DNA of 64,000 bases from Alicyclobacillus acidiphilus NBRC 100859 (GCF_001544355.1 NZ_BCQI01000005.1:52829-116828), one strand, 5' to 3'; counted from the first letter of the stretch, positions 36,418 through 45,278 are shown. Numbers and translations are program-made. Notes: generated by a model from the letters alone, not told the origin.

Positions 36418-38341
36418 ACGCGTACAAGCGTATGGAACGTGGGAGTCGCCCATCACCGCCGACTGGATTGTGTCGACGCAAGTCAAGTTGGGAAGTCCCA
36501 TCGCTGTCGGGGATAGTTTGTATTGGTCCGAACGACGCCCGCAGGAAGGCGGACGGACGACGATTGTCCGGCGCACGCGAAGCGGGGAAGAGATCGACTG
36601 CCTGCCGCAGCCGTACAGCGCAGCGTCCCGCGTGCACGAGTACGGCGGAGGTTCCTACGCGATCGGTGACCAGGCCATCTATTTTGTGAACGCGTCTGAT
36701 CAACGGATCTACAAAGTCGCCATCGACGACAGCGCCGTGCAAGCGCCGCAGGCGGTGACGCCTGAGAGCCATCGACGCTACGCGGACTTGGTCATCGCGG
36801 GCGGCAGCATCCTTTGCGTCATGGAGGAACACTTTTCGGATCGGGAACCGGAAAACACGCTCGTTTGCATCGACATCGCGACCGGTGAGACGGCCGTCAT
36901 CGCGTCTGGCCACGACTTCTACTCGTCTCCTCGACTCAGTCCGGATGGCCGTCGACTGGTGTTCACGGCCTGGGATCACCCGAACATGCCGTGGAACGGC
37001 ACATACCTGTACATAGCGGACTGGGACGGCAGGCAGTTGTCCCAGCTTCGACGGATCGCCGGCGGCGAAAGCGAGTCCATCGTGCAGCCGCGATGGAGCC
37101 CGGCAGGCTCACTGTATTACGTATCGGATCGCTCAGGATGGTGGAACCTCTATCGTTTCGGCGACGGAGCAGGGGATGTCGCGATGGCGCCGATGGAAGC
37201 TGAATTCGGCAGGCCGCAGTGGACGTTTGGCATCTCGACGTACGATTTTCTCGGCGAGTCCCAGATTGTCGCGAGCTATGTGGAACAGGGACTGGATAAA
37301 CTCTGCGTCGTTGATATCGACAGCCGGCGCGTGACGCCGTGCGATCTTCCATATACCAGTTTCGCTTCCGTCTGTGCGGCGGAAGCGGGCACAGTCTACG
37401 TCCTTGCCGCGTCGATCGATACACCTGAATTCATTGGCGAATGGCGCCCGGGCTGGACCGATCTCGCCACCGTGAAACCATCGACGGCGAATCGGCTGCC
37501 TGACTCGTTCATCTCGAGGCCCGAAACGCTCACATTCCCCACGTCCGGCGGCGAAGTCGCCCACGGGTTCTACTATCCGCCGACCAATCCGGATTTCGCG
37601 GGACGACCGGGCGAAAAACCGCCTCTGCTCGTGATGTCGCACGGCGGACCGACCGGCGCGACGAGCGTGATGTTCAGGCCAGGGATTCAGTACTGGACGT
37701 CGCGCGGCTTTGGCGTGCTCGACGTCAATTATCGCGGGAGCACGGGGTATGGCAGGGCGTACCGGGATCGATTGCAGGGCCAGTGGGGTGTGTTGGATCT
37801 CGATGACTGTTGTTTCGGCGCCCAGTTTCTCGTCAATCGCGGCGATGTCGACGGCGACAAACTCGCCATCGAAGGAGGCAGCGCCGGCGGTTACACGACG
37901 CTTGCGGTTCTCACGTTCCGCGACACATTTCGAGCAGGCGCCAGCTATTTTGGCATCAGCGACTTGGAACTGCTGGCCAAAGAGACGCACAAGTTTGAAT
38001 CAAGGTACATCGAGCAACTGATTGGCCGCTATCCGCAGGATATCCATCTCTTCCGGGAACGCTCGCCCATCCACCATGTCGATCAACTGAACAGCCCCAT
38101 CATCTTCTTCCAGGGTGCGGACGACAAGGTTGTTCCCCCGAACCAGGCGGAACGCATGGTCGACGTTCTTCGCGAGAAGGGATTGCCTGTCGCGTACCTC
38201 CTGTACGAGGGCGAAGGTCACGGATTTCGGCGCGCTGAAAACACCAAACGGTCGCTCGAAGCACAATGGTATTTCTTCGCACGCGTATTTGGCTTGCCAA
38301 GCCCGAACGTCGATCCGGTGCATATCGATAACTTGAGTTGA
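36410..38341 (+). CDS. S9 family prolyl oligopeptidase-type peptidase
   Basis: A 643-residue cytosolic serine peptidase. The N-terminal two thirds form a beta-propeller with WD40-like repeats (FYSSPRLSPDGRRLVFTAWD, IVQPRWSPAGSLYYVSDRSG). The C-terminal alpha/beta hydrolase (about 390-640) has the oxyanion HGGPTG, the nucleophile in GGSAGGYT, Asp in QGADDKVVP and His in GEGHGFRR. No signal peptide. It is translationally coupled to the EamA gene and has AGGAGG before the ATG. It probably cleaves short peptides or acylated amino acids; specificity cannot be read. Confidence 0.93.
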   Translation: MSKRVQAYGTWESPITADWIVSTQVKLGSPIAVGDSLYWSERRPQEGGRTTIVRRTRSGEEIDCLPQPYSAASRVHEYGGGSYAIGDQAIYFVNASDQRIYKVAIDDSAVQAPQAVTPESHRRYADLVIAGGSILCVMEEHFSDREPENTLVCIDIATGETAVIASGHDFYSSPRLSPDGRRLVFTAWDHPNMPWNGTYLYIADWDGRQLSQLRRIAGGESESIVQPRWSPAGSLYYVSDRSGWWNLYRFGDGAGDVAMAPMEAEFGRPQWTFGISTYDFLGESQIVASYVEQGLDKLCVVDIDSRRVTPCDLPYTSFASVCAAEAGTVYVLAASIDTPEFIGEWRPGWTDLATVKPSTANRLPDSFISRPETLTFPTSGGEVAHGFYYPPTNPDFAGRPGEKPPLLVMSHGGPTGATSVMFRPGIQYWTSRGFGVLDVNYRGSTGYGRAYRDRLQGQWGVLDLDDCCFGAQFLVNRGDVDGDKLAIEGGSAGGYTTLAVLTFRDTFRAGASYFGISDLELLAKETHKFESRYIEQLIGRYPQDIHLFRERSPIHHVDQLNSPIIFFQGADDKVVPPNQAERMVDVLREKGLPVAYLLYEGEGHGFRRAENTKRSLEAQWYFFARVFGLPSPNVDPVHIDNLS

Positions 38342-38401
38342 TCTCCAAGGCGCATCTGCAAGCAGTGTAGATGGTGCGGACGAAGAAAGGAGGGGAGTGG
38401 T

Positions 38402-38791
38402 GTGATAGCACACATCATTCTCAATGTGAAGGATTTTGATGTCTCGGAGAGGTTTTACGATGAAGTCCTTGGCGGCCTCGGATTCACATGCAATCTCCGA
38501 GAAGTGGAAGACGGCGTGTCCGTCAAATCCTACATCAGAGACGGGCACAATATATGGATTCGGCATGATGTGGGCAGCCGACATCACGCCTTCGTTCGCG
38601 ATGTCGGGTTGGACCATATTGCGTTACTTGCCGATTCCAAAGAGAAGGTCGACGAATTATATCAGGCGGTATCGGCGTTGGATGCACTCGTAACACAAGC
38701 GCCAGAATTCTACCCTGAGTATGCGGAACATTATTACGCCTTTTACTTCCGCGATCCAAGTGGAATACCCTTGGAGATATGTACCATGTAA
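38402..38791 (+). CDS. VOC/glyoxalase fold protein
   Basis: A 129-residue protein of the vicinal-oxygen-chelate superfamily. The N-terminal ILNVKDFDVSERFYDEVLGGLGF, the central GLDHIALLADSKEKVDELY and the terminal YYAFYFRDPSGIPLEI are typical, with His, His and Glu metal-ligand positions. Starts at GTG with AAGGAGGGG just upstream; spacing is a little short. It may be a lyase, isomerase or resistance protein. It marks the left edge of the accessory island. Confidence 0.85.
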   Translation: MIAHIILNVKDFDVSERFYDEVLGGLGFTCNLREVEDGVSVKSYIRDGHNIWIRHDVGSRHHAFVRDVGLDHIALLADSKEKVDELYQAVSALDALVTQAPEFYPEYAEHYYAFYFRDPSGIPLEICTM

Positions 38792-38894
38792 ATTCTCGAA
38801 TCAATCGGGCCAGCGGTGTCACCTGAATCGCTTGATCATGGGGAGTGTTTGTCCCTGTTCGAAGGGATGTGATGCGTCTTTGGATCGGAGAGCG

Positions 38895-39130
38895 TTGAGT
38901 TTACGGCTGCTTCAACCCAGGCGGCTGGAATGGCACGAGATCACCTTGCCTTCACTCGGCCATCACGACGTTTGCATCCAGACTCTCGCCTGTGCGATAA
39001 GTATCGGTTCAGAGGTTCCAGTGTATCGGGGCGATCCCATGGCGACCGAGTGGTTGCCTTCTACGGACAGCAGGATTACGCGGCATGCCATGAAAGGGGG
39101 ATCATACCGGCACCGCAGGAGTTTTTCCGA
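38895..39130 (+). pseudogene. Decayed Zn-dependent alcohol/threonine dehydrogenase-like gene
   Basis: One frame reads LSLRLLQPRRLEWHEITLPS and CAISIGSEVPVYRGD, the N-terminal start of MDR-type Zn-dehydrogenases. Another frame then reads GDRVVAFYGQQDYAACHERG and IIPAPQEFF, which normally comes about 60-75 residues later. The join at about 39040 therefore combines an internal deletion with a frame change, and the C-terminal Rossmann domain is missing. This explains most of the gap between the VOC and GNAT genes. Confidence 0.6.
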
Positions 39131-39263
39131 TGTCGCTTCCATACCCCAGGATTACAACGCAGGTTTCGAGTGTTCAGCGAAAAATGCAGGATTCCACGCC
39201 CTTGATCTGCGTGATGATTAGTATAATCGAATAAATATACATTTCTTCCGGGAGGCGATCAAA

Positions 39264-39773
39264 GTGGACATTCGACTGGCAACATCAACTGACGCCAATG
39301 CCATTCATTTGATCATGATGGATGCTTACTCGGAGTACAGGGTTGTCCCTGGTTCATCAAGTGCTTTAGGCGAAACGGTGGACGATATTCGGGATGCCAT
39401 AGAATCAGGAAACGAGAAAGCATTGGTAGGATCGGTGGAAGGCTCAACGGTTGCATGCGTTCGCTACAGCTTGAAGGATGGGGGGGTGTACTTCTACCGC
39501 TTAGCAGTTCGACGGGGTTGGCAAGGTATGGGCTTTGCGAAGTTGCTGCTTTTCCACTTGGAGTCACTGGCGAAGGCGGAGGCGCAACCGAAAATTTGGT
39601 GTAAAGTTCGATACTCGGTGCCGAGGAATATTTATTTATACCAATCCCTAGGTTACGTGAAATCCGGCGAAGAACTGGTTCATAAAGATAAGGGTGTCAC
39701 TTTGGAAGTTTGGACGATGAGTAAGAGTTTGTCCATAGGACGCAGTTCACATGGAGTTGATGTTGGGCCATAA
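39264..39773 (+). CDS. GNAT family N-acetyltransferase
   Basis: A 169-residue acetyl-CoA-dependent transferase. The acetyl-CoA loop reads RRGWQGMGFAKLL (about 84-96), preceded by the beta-strand VYFYRLAV. The final part NIYLYQSLGYVKSGEE is the usual GNAT C-terminal motif. GTG start follows GGGAGGCG. A TATAAT at 39222-39227 just upstream is a likely -10 box. Acceptor unknown. The gene lies in the accessory island between two pseudogenes. Confidence 0.88.
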   Translation: MDIRLATSTDANAIHLIMMDAYSEYRVVPGSSSALGETVDDIRDAIESGNEKALVGSVEGSTVACVRYSLKDGGVYFYRLAVRRGWQGMGFAKLLLFHLESLAKAEAQPKIWCKVRYSVPRNIYLYQSLGYVKSGEELVHKDKGVTLEVWTMSKSLSIGRSSHGVDVGP

Positions 39774-39834
39774 GGGTGAACACAGCGAATCGAGGATGTA
39801 ACGAGCGGCACGGGCGTTCAGAGAGTGAACGGAC

Positions 39835-40074
39835 AAAGCGTCGCAAACGAATCACCAAGCGTATCTATCAGGTGTTCGGGAAATCCCGCCAGGTTATGGA
39901 CCGGCGTGCAGATTCGCGGATGACCAAGGAGCCGTGCATCGCATCGCTGCGGCGGCGTATCAGCGTCAGAGGCAGACAGAGCCCGCGTCACATCATTTTT
40001 TGGACCGTGGAAGCCAGTATGCCTCTCACGACTACCGCGACAAGCTGCGAGAGTACGAGGTGCGGAATAGGTAA
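39835..40074 (+). pseudogene. IS3-family transposase (OrfB) remnant
   Basis: One frame reads KRRKRITKRIYQVFGKSRQV, like the region before the rve domain of IS3 OrfB. Another ends LDRGSQYASHDYRDKLREYE, the conserved DRGSQY(A/T)S motif of the DDE domain. In an intact OrfB these lie well over 100 residues apart, so the copy is internally deleted and frameshifted. No terminal inverted repeats were found. Confidence 0.65.
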
Positions 40075-40214
40075 ACTTACATCTTCTCTTGTTTTGGGGT
40101 GTCCATGCTATAGATTTAATACCAATTGGCTGTTTTCGTAAAGATTGTTGCTCCAAGCCATATATAAACGGGAGCTTCTACAGATGAAGCACCCGATAGC
40201 GACGGAACATTGTG

Positions 40215-40919
40215 TTATCCACCCAAAAACACTGTCTCGATCTCTTGTTCCAGATGTCCTCCATCGCCGGCACTTACGAAATAGGCTTTAGCATTCAGGC
40301 GTGAACTCACCGTTCTTGCTAGCTCCGTTTCAACGAAATGAAGTGCAACTCCGTCGTCCACCGCATACCCAGCTTGGAGTTCTCCGGATTGGATGTAGTT
40401 TCGGTACACCGGTCGTCTTGCTACTTCACCATCGTAATGCGGACAATTACTACCTTTTAGCAGACCAAGACATTTGAGTGGCATCAACTTATCGCCGTAC
40501 GAATCCGTTAATCCTTCCTCAAACCAACAAATCGATCCTGCACTCAAGCCTGCAAGAATGACACCATGTTCCCAAGCCTTTCGTAAAATCACATCCAACC
40601 CCCATTCTCTCCAAAGGGCTAACATACTTTTTGTATTTCCTCCGCCAACGTAGATGACATCCTTTTCGAGGATATAACTCTCTAGATCACTAGTTGGCAA
40701 TCGAAATAGAGATAAGTGCGATGGATCGCAAGAATAATGTTCGAAAGCATTACGAAATTTAGCAACATAGCTGTCTGCGTCACCGCTCGCAGTAGGCAAA
40801 AAGCAAACTTGAGGTCTTGTTTTGTTCGTTTGCTTTAAAATATATAAATCCAGTAAAGGATTTTCAGGTTCCATGGAAAAACCGCCGCCACCCATTGCAA
40901 TTATGTGCCTCATTGACAT
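40215..40919 (-). CDS. Peptidase S51 / type 1 glutamine amidotransferase-like protein
   Basis: A 234-residue member of the peptidase E (S51, cyanophycinase-related) family. The N-terminal IIAMGGGGFSMEPENP, YVGGGNTKSMLALWR and the nucleophile elbow LAGLSAGSICWF are clear; SYGDKLMPLKCLGLL follows. The catalytic Ser is in GLSAGS. I prefer ATG 40919, about eight bases after AAAGGA; ATG 40928 overlaps that signal and ATG 40913 is also possible. It is AT-richer than core genes, like the rest of the island. Substrate unknown (Asp-dipeptides or similar in the family). Confidence 0.87.
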   Translation of the reverse strand: MSMRHIIAMGGGGFSMEPENPLLDLYILKQTNKTRPQVCFLPTASGDADSYVAKFRNAFEHYSCDPSHLSLFRLPTSDLESYILEKDVIYVGGGNTKSMLALWREWGLDVILRKAWEHGVILAGLSAGSICWFEEGLTDSYGDKLMPLKCLGLLKGSNCPHYDGEVARRPVYRNYIQSGELQAGYAVDDGVALHFVETELARTVSSRLNAKAYFVSAGDGGHLEQEIETVFLGG

Positions 40920-41053
40920 ATGACTCATCCTTTCCCCGAAGAAGTTGTTCTTTCATTCGTTAACGATTGTACGCTCATACTACAACATTCCACTATTTAC
41001 AAACGAAAACTGTTACTGCTCGGTTAAACTGCCCCATACCTGAAAAACCTCTG

Positions 41054-41536
41054 TTACACCGTCCGAAGGTACTCTACTGTAATATGATTTGCCCGCCTCG
41101 TCATATCCTGAAGAAGTGAGCGTTTAGCATCGTATGGCTGTAGGTCTTTGTACCGCTCCAAAAAGCGAAACCAGAACGGGTAATTGTCGAGATATTTCGT
41201 CGCAACACCTTGGAAACGCTCCATCCACGTCTTTAAGCGTTTGTGATACGAATTGACATGCTGTACATGATAAATCCCTTGAAGCAGGTACACGCCCTTA
41301 TGCACGTTGATAACTTCGTGATGGAGTCCCTTCATCCTCGCGAACGCCATATAATTTCGTGCAGAGTCAGTGCATAGAAGAGAATCTGGGGCGAGACGCG
41401 GACCCGGCACAGCATCAATTTCTGTTGCCGTAATCCGACCGCGCCCCGTATTTTGAGCAATGATGTCACCGTCGCGATCGATAGCGACCACCACATGCGA
41501 ATCAGCAAGTCCATCATGCCAATCACATATTGACAC
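41054..41536 (-). pseudogene. IS1595-family transposase, 5'-truncated
   Basis: The 160-residue frame matches the C-terminal half of ISXO2-like DDE transposases: VVAIDRDGDIIAQNTGRGRI, LLCTDSARNYMAFA, YHVQHVNSYHKRLKTWMERF and VATKYLDNYPFWFRFLE. The N-terminal zinc-finger/HTH half is missing, and the frame opens directly beside a T-box leader. I see no complete terminal repeats. It is a dead copy. Confidence 0.75.
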
Positions 41537-41589
41537 GGTCGGTGACGTACATTACATTTGAGGACAATAGCGAAAGGTCATGATTGGGA

Positions 41590-41818
41590 CTAGTAAGTGT
41601 GGGCTGGATCTCAGAGAGCCGATGGTTGGTGCAAGTCGGTGGAAGGCCAATTCTGAACTCACCCATGAACTGCAACCCGAAACGTAGGGTGCGCCGGAAT
41701 TCCTCCGTTACAGGAATGGATGGTGACGGCCATCCAAAGAGTGGATCCTGCTTCCAGGGTCAATTAGAGTGGTACCGCGAGTGACGCCTCGTCTCTAACC
41801 AATAGAGACGGGGCTTTT
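41590..41818 (+). ncRNA. T-box leader, probably leucine-specific
   Basis: Stem I contains the conserved CAGAGAGCCG (41612-41621) and GGTTGGTGC. A specifier loop GAA-CTC-ACC follows, with CTC at 41658-41660, a leucine codon. The T-box core TGGTACCGCG lies at 41770-41779; the base after TGG pairs with a discriminator A, as in tRNA-Leu. The terminator stem GCCTCGTCTCT (41786-41796) pairs with AGAGACGGGGC (41804-41814), then TTTT. Uncharged tRNA should promote read-through into the deacylase gene at 41908. A proline reading (CCC at 41662) is possible but fits the loop pattern less well. Confidence 0.85.
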
Positions 41819-41907
41819 GTCATTCATGTGTACACTCGGGAATGAAGAAGGGTCTAGCTTTGTCACGAGTGTAAGTATCGGAGCCGCTGACGAGGAGGGG
41901 GATTGGT

Positions 41908-42387
41908 TTGACAAAACAGTTAAAACAAAGTGCCCAAACTGTGCAAAACAGGTTGAGGGAATTGGGATACTCAAACGAAGTGGTGGAACTGCCGGATAGC
42001 ACGCGAACTGCTCAAGAAGCGGCAGATGCCATTGGATGTGACGTTGCACAAATTGCAAAGTCCATTATATTTCGCTCGAAGCACTCTGGTAAGCCACTTT
42101 TGGTCATTGCAAGTGGTGCAAATCGTGTGGATGAGAAAACCGTTTCAAGACAGATAGACGACGAATTTTCGAAAGCTGACGCAGACTTCGTACGCGAATG
42201 CACAGGATTTGTCATAGGAGGAGTTCCGCCACTGGGTCATGTTCGGACTATCACAACAATCATTGACGAAGATCTCTTACAGTTCAAAGCAATATGGGCG
42301 GCGGCAGGACACCCTAAAGCAGTTTTTAAACTGACGCCTAATCAATTGATGGAAATGACCAAGGGGAAGGTGCTGCCCATAAAATAA
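41908..42387 (+). CDS. YbaK/EbsC family aminoacyl-tRNA deacylase
   Basis: A 159-residue editing-domain protein (YbaK, ProXp and EbsC group) that hydrolyses mischarged tRNA such as Cys-tRNA(Pro). Family sequence: DSTRTAQEAADAIGCDVAQIAKSIIF, LLVIASGANRVDEK, TGFVIGGVPPLGH and the terminal AAAGHPKAVFKLTPNQL. The TTG start follows GAGGAGGGG by seven bases. The T-box ends 90 bp upstream with no other gene between, so it should be under tRNA control. It lies between IS remnants in the island. Confidence 0.9.
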   Translation: MTKQLKQSAQTVQNRLRELGYSNEVVELPDSTRTAQEAADAIGCDVAQIAKSIIFRSKHSGKPLLVIASGANRVDEKTVSRQIDDEFSKADADFVRECTGFVIGGVPPLGHVRTITTIIDEDLLQFKAIWAAAGHPKAVFKLTPNQLMEMTKGKVLPIK

Positions 42388-42545
42388 GATCCCAAGGTGA
42401 CGTTGACAGGCTGTGAATTTCAACTGAACTCTTGCTTTCGTGCACGTAGGAAGGTTTGGCGACTGAACAGACGATAAAATCGGCTGGATGTGCGGTCTTC
42501 CTCTGTCCTGACCACTGAAAGTCAACTGGAAGAAGGGGTGGCATT

Positions 42546-43325
42546 GTGGGCAATCAACACGAAAAAATCAGAAGTCAGTTTCAGAAACAAGCTAGTAATT
42601 TCTCGCGTAAAGGTTCCAGTCAAACGAATGACAGGTACATTCAGTGGATTTTGGAGAGTCTAAATCTTGGAAGTGACGATCGAGTATTGGATGTTGCCGC
42701 TGGAACCGGGATTCTTAGTCGAGCGATGGCTCCCCGATGCCGACAAGTTACTGCAATCGACCTTTCGACCCACATGTTGAAGCAAGGACAGAATGAAACA
42801 ATGGATGCAGGAATTACGAACATTAACTTCGTTGAAGGCGTCGCGGAAAAACTCCCTTTCGAAGACCACCAGTTCGACATTGTGGTTTGTCGTTTTGCAT
42901 TTCACCACATAGAGAATCCTCGCCAAGTCCTGCGCGAAATGGTGCGCGCCTGTAAAGTGGGTGGAACTATCGCGGTGATTGACATTGTTTCTCCCGAGGA
43001 CGATCATTTGGCAGCGGTCTATAACCGCTACGAAATATTGCGAGATCCATCCCATGTAAGGGCATTGAAACGATCCGCCATGTCCGCACTTTTCCGGCAG
43101 GAAGGAATATTTGTTATCGTGGATGAGTCTATCGATGTCGAGTCGGATTTTGAAAAATGGTTAAGTTTAACACATCCTGCCAAGGAGATAGCGCATGAAC
43201 TTATCTGTGATGTGACAAATGAAATCGAAGGCGGTAGTTCGACAGGATTAAGGCCCTTCTACAAAAATGGCAAATTGTATTTCCACCACACGTTCATGAA
43301 AATTGTCGGTAAGGTTGATGGATAA
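42546..43325 (+). CDS. Class I SAM-dependent methyltransferase
   Basis: A 259-residue enzyme of the Methyltransf_11/UbiE-like group. The SAM loop is VLDVAAGTGILSRAMAP (about 46-63). AIDLSTHMLKQGQ and LPFEDHQFDIVVCRFAFHHI follow, and VIDIVSPEDD lies at about 145. GTG start follows GAAGAAGGGG. Substrate unknown. The gene is AT-richer than core genes and sits between the deacylase and an IS110 fragment. Confidence 0.9.
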   Translation: MGNQHEKIRSQFQKQASNFSRKGSSQTNDRYIQWILESLNLGSDDRVLDVAAGTGILSRAMAPRCRQVTAIDLSTHMLKQGQNETMDAGITNINFVEGVAEKLPFEDHQFDIVVCRFAFHHIENPRQVLREMVRACKVGGTIAVIDIVSPEDDHLAAVYNRYEILRDPSHVRALKRSAMSALFRQEGIFVIVDESIDVESDFEKWLSLTHPAKEIAHELICDVTNEIEGGSSTGLRPFYKNGKLYFHHTFMKIVGKVDG

Positions 43326-43547
43326 AAATAGTTCCGTCTTAAACGAAGTGATCCGTGTTACTCAGTGGTTGCACGTAAAGAATTTACACCACTAGTATGT
43401 TCAACTCGTACCTCAAAATTTTTGAGATACAATTCTCGTAGTGGTCGGGTATCACGAATTACGCCATGAGACTCGGTTCTCGACGTCAAGACTGCGAACC
43501 CGGACCTTGCGAGAGTGTACGAATGAGCTGGATGTTGGGAGGCTAGT

Positions 43548-43835
43548 TTGGCTTCCTCTGCGGACCTGAAACGGAAAGTCATCAGTATCCTGGACATGCT
43601 ATTCCCCGAGTATGAACGCGTGTTTTCTGACCTATTTGGCAAGACATCCTCCAAGTTGCTTATGGAATACACGACGCCAGAAGAAATCCTAGCCGTGGAC
43701 AGGGAGGAGCTCGCCGCATTTATTGCACAGCATAGTCGGAATCGCGTTGGCCTAGGCAAGGCGGTGGAGCTGAAATCTGCTGCTGAGTCATCGTTCGGGA
43801 TCGATATGGCTCTTGATGCGTATCGCCTGTGCATC
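43548..43835 (+). pseudogene. IS110-family transposase fragment
   Basis: The frame reads DLKRKVISILDMLFPEYERV, FSDLFGKTSSKLLMEY, TPEEILAVDREELAAFI and AELKSAAESSFGI-like sequence. This is the middle region between the DEDD and transposase_20 domains of IS110-type enzymes. Both ends are missing, and homology stops around FGIDMALDA at 43830. A remnant, not a working element. Confidence 0.7.
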
Positions 43836-44045
43836 TCGCTCAGGGGCAAGAATAAAGAAACCAACCAACACAAAAACAACACCCCATGACACCCATGCAG
43901 CTGTAACTTTCTCTCGCTGCTTCTCATCCTTAATGGAAAATATATCAAGGCCTATCAAGGAGTACAGGATGAGAAATATGGCTACGTCATGACGTGTATT
44001 GGCTTCAATGCGTTGAAACTCCCGCAGCGCTTCATTTAGTGCCAT
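43788..44045 (-). CDS. Small hypothetical protein with two hydrophobic segments
   Basis: An 85-residue frame opposite the end of the IS110 fragment. The N-terminus MALNEALREFQRIEANTRHD looks like a soluble helix. Hydrophobic segments VAIFLILYSLIGLDIFSI and SWGVVFVLVGFFIL follow. The last 20 or so codons are antisense to IS110-derived sequence, so the original C-terminus may have been replaced. The ribosome binding site is weak (AGGTGGGG). I do not recognise the family. Confidence 0.35.
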   Translation of the reverse strand: MALNEALREFQRIEANTRHDVAIFLILYSLIGLDIFSIKDEKQREKVTAAWVSWGVVFVLVGFFILAPERDAQAIRIKSHIDPER

Positions 44046-44220
44046 TCAATCGCCACCCCACCTGCCGTATAGGTCACAAAACACAGTATGCGACACTGTT
44101 TGTTCGGACATGGACAAATAACATGTCGCTCAGTACCATAAAAATTGCCTTGTGTGCTGAATTGGACGATCGGGCAGTTCGATAAGGTGCCTCGAAACAT
44201 GGAAGGGCAAGTGATGAACG

Positions 44221-45129
44221 ATGAACCATCTCCACGGTTACCCAAACGATATGATCGATCTCTTGCAATCCAAGTTTGGAGATTTCATCAGCGTCGAGTC
44301 ACTGAGAGGCGTCGCAGGATCGAAATCATCCACATCTCGGCTGCAATTTGCAGGTGGCTGTGCGGTGGTAAAGTCGTCATCTCACAATCGGGAACGCCTA
44401 TTCTATGAACGATATGCAAATGCCCTTCGTGAACACGGCGTCCATGTTCCACAACTTTATTGGGCCGGGATCGATTCGGATCATACCAACTGGATAGCTA
44501 TGGAATACATACCTGGCGTTTTTCCGCAAGAACAGTGGCGGAACAATCCCGCTCAAATCAGGATGTTGTGCAATCTTCATGCCTACTGTTCGGGACCGAT
44601 CTCGTTACGAGACGACGCCACGTGGTATCGTCCAAAATGGGATGACGAAATGACAGAGCTGGCTTTCACCTGGTTCGAGGGCAGTTCCGAAGGCGAACTG
44701 ATCAAGCAACGATTAAGAGATGCACAGCAAAAATCTCAAACTCTTTTTGTTCCGCATTGCTGTTTGTCTGGAGACCCAAACCCCACGAATTGGCGCGTAC
44801 GCTCCAACGGAGAACTGGTGATGGTTGATTGGGAAAGATTTTGCGAAGGGAATCCAGCCATTGACTTGGCGATCACGATGCCTAATTTGGGAACTGAAGA
44901 TCTTTCTTTGGAGACTCAACTCGCTCGGACCTACAACCGCCTCTATCGGGAAATGAACAACGCTGCATTCCAATCCGACTTGGATTTTGCGCTGCAGATT
45001 CGTGCAGCGAAGATATGGACAGTTGTTGAGTTTATTGCAAATGCGGCTCGTGATATGGACAATTACCCGAAAGCGACGATCGATTACATCGTAGCGCATC
45101 TTCCCGCCTTCATTCCTAAGCTATCGTGA
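44221..45129 (+). CDS. Aminoglycoside phosphotransferase (APH)-fold kinase
   Basis: A 302-residue protein with the APH/choline-kinase fold. AVVKSSSHNRERLFYERYA contains the ATP-binding Lys and Glu. AMEYIPGVFP forms the hinge. The catalytic loop reads CLSGDPNPTNW (S-G-D in place of the usual H-G-D) and the metal site VMVDWERFCEGNPAIDLA. The family includes antibiotic and small-metabolite kinases; nothing shows which this is. ATG 44221 lacks a strong ribosome binding site (GAAGGG about 15 bases away). It forms the right end of the AT-richer island. Confidence 0.82.
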   Translation: MNHLHGYPNDMIDLLQSKFGDFISVESLRGVAGSKSSTSRLQFAGGCAVVKSSSHNRERLFYERYANALREHGVHVPQLYWAGIDSDHTNWIAMEYIPGVFPQEQWRNNPAQIRMLCNLHAYCSGPISLRDDATWYRPKWDDEMTELAFTWFEGSSEGELIKQRLRDAQQKSQTLFVPHCCLSGDPNPTNWRVRSNGELVMVDWERFCEGNPAIDLAITMPNLGTEDLSLETQLARTYNRLYREMNNAAFQSDLDFALQIRAAKIWTVVEFIANAARDMDNYPKATIDYIVAHLPAFIPKLS

Positions 45130-45278
45130 TGCTCACTGTCTTTGTGGTTGGTTTGGTGGTCTTGATCCGAAGAAGCAAAGAACGTGCTCGTCATTCTGAG
45201 TTAGCGACGGCGGCGCGATCGCAATAGACGGCGGCCGGCGGCGCAGGTGGAGGCAGAGGTGAGGCGAATGGGAAGGCG

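Noticed and set aside
41662..41664. CCC (proline) as the T-box specifier
   Set aside because: The usual GAA-NNN-ACC pattern places CTC at 41658-41660 as specifier. CCC lies four bases later and outside the expected loop position, though I cannot fold the RNA to exclude it.
43358..43948. A 196-codon minus-strand frame opposite the IS110 fragment
   Set aside because: It is the complement of recognisable IS110 coding sequence and has no family resemblance of its own.
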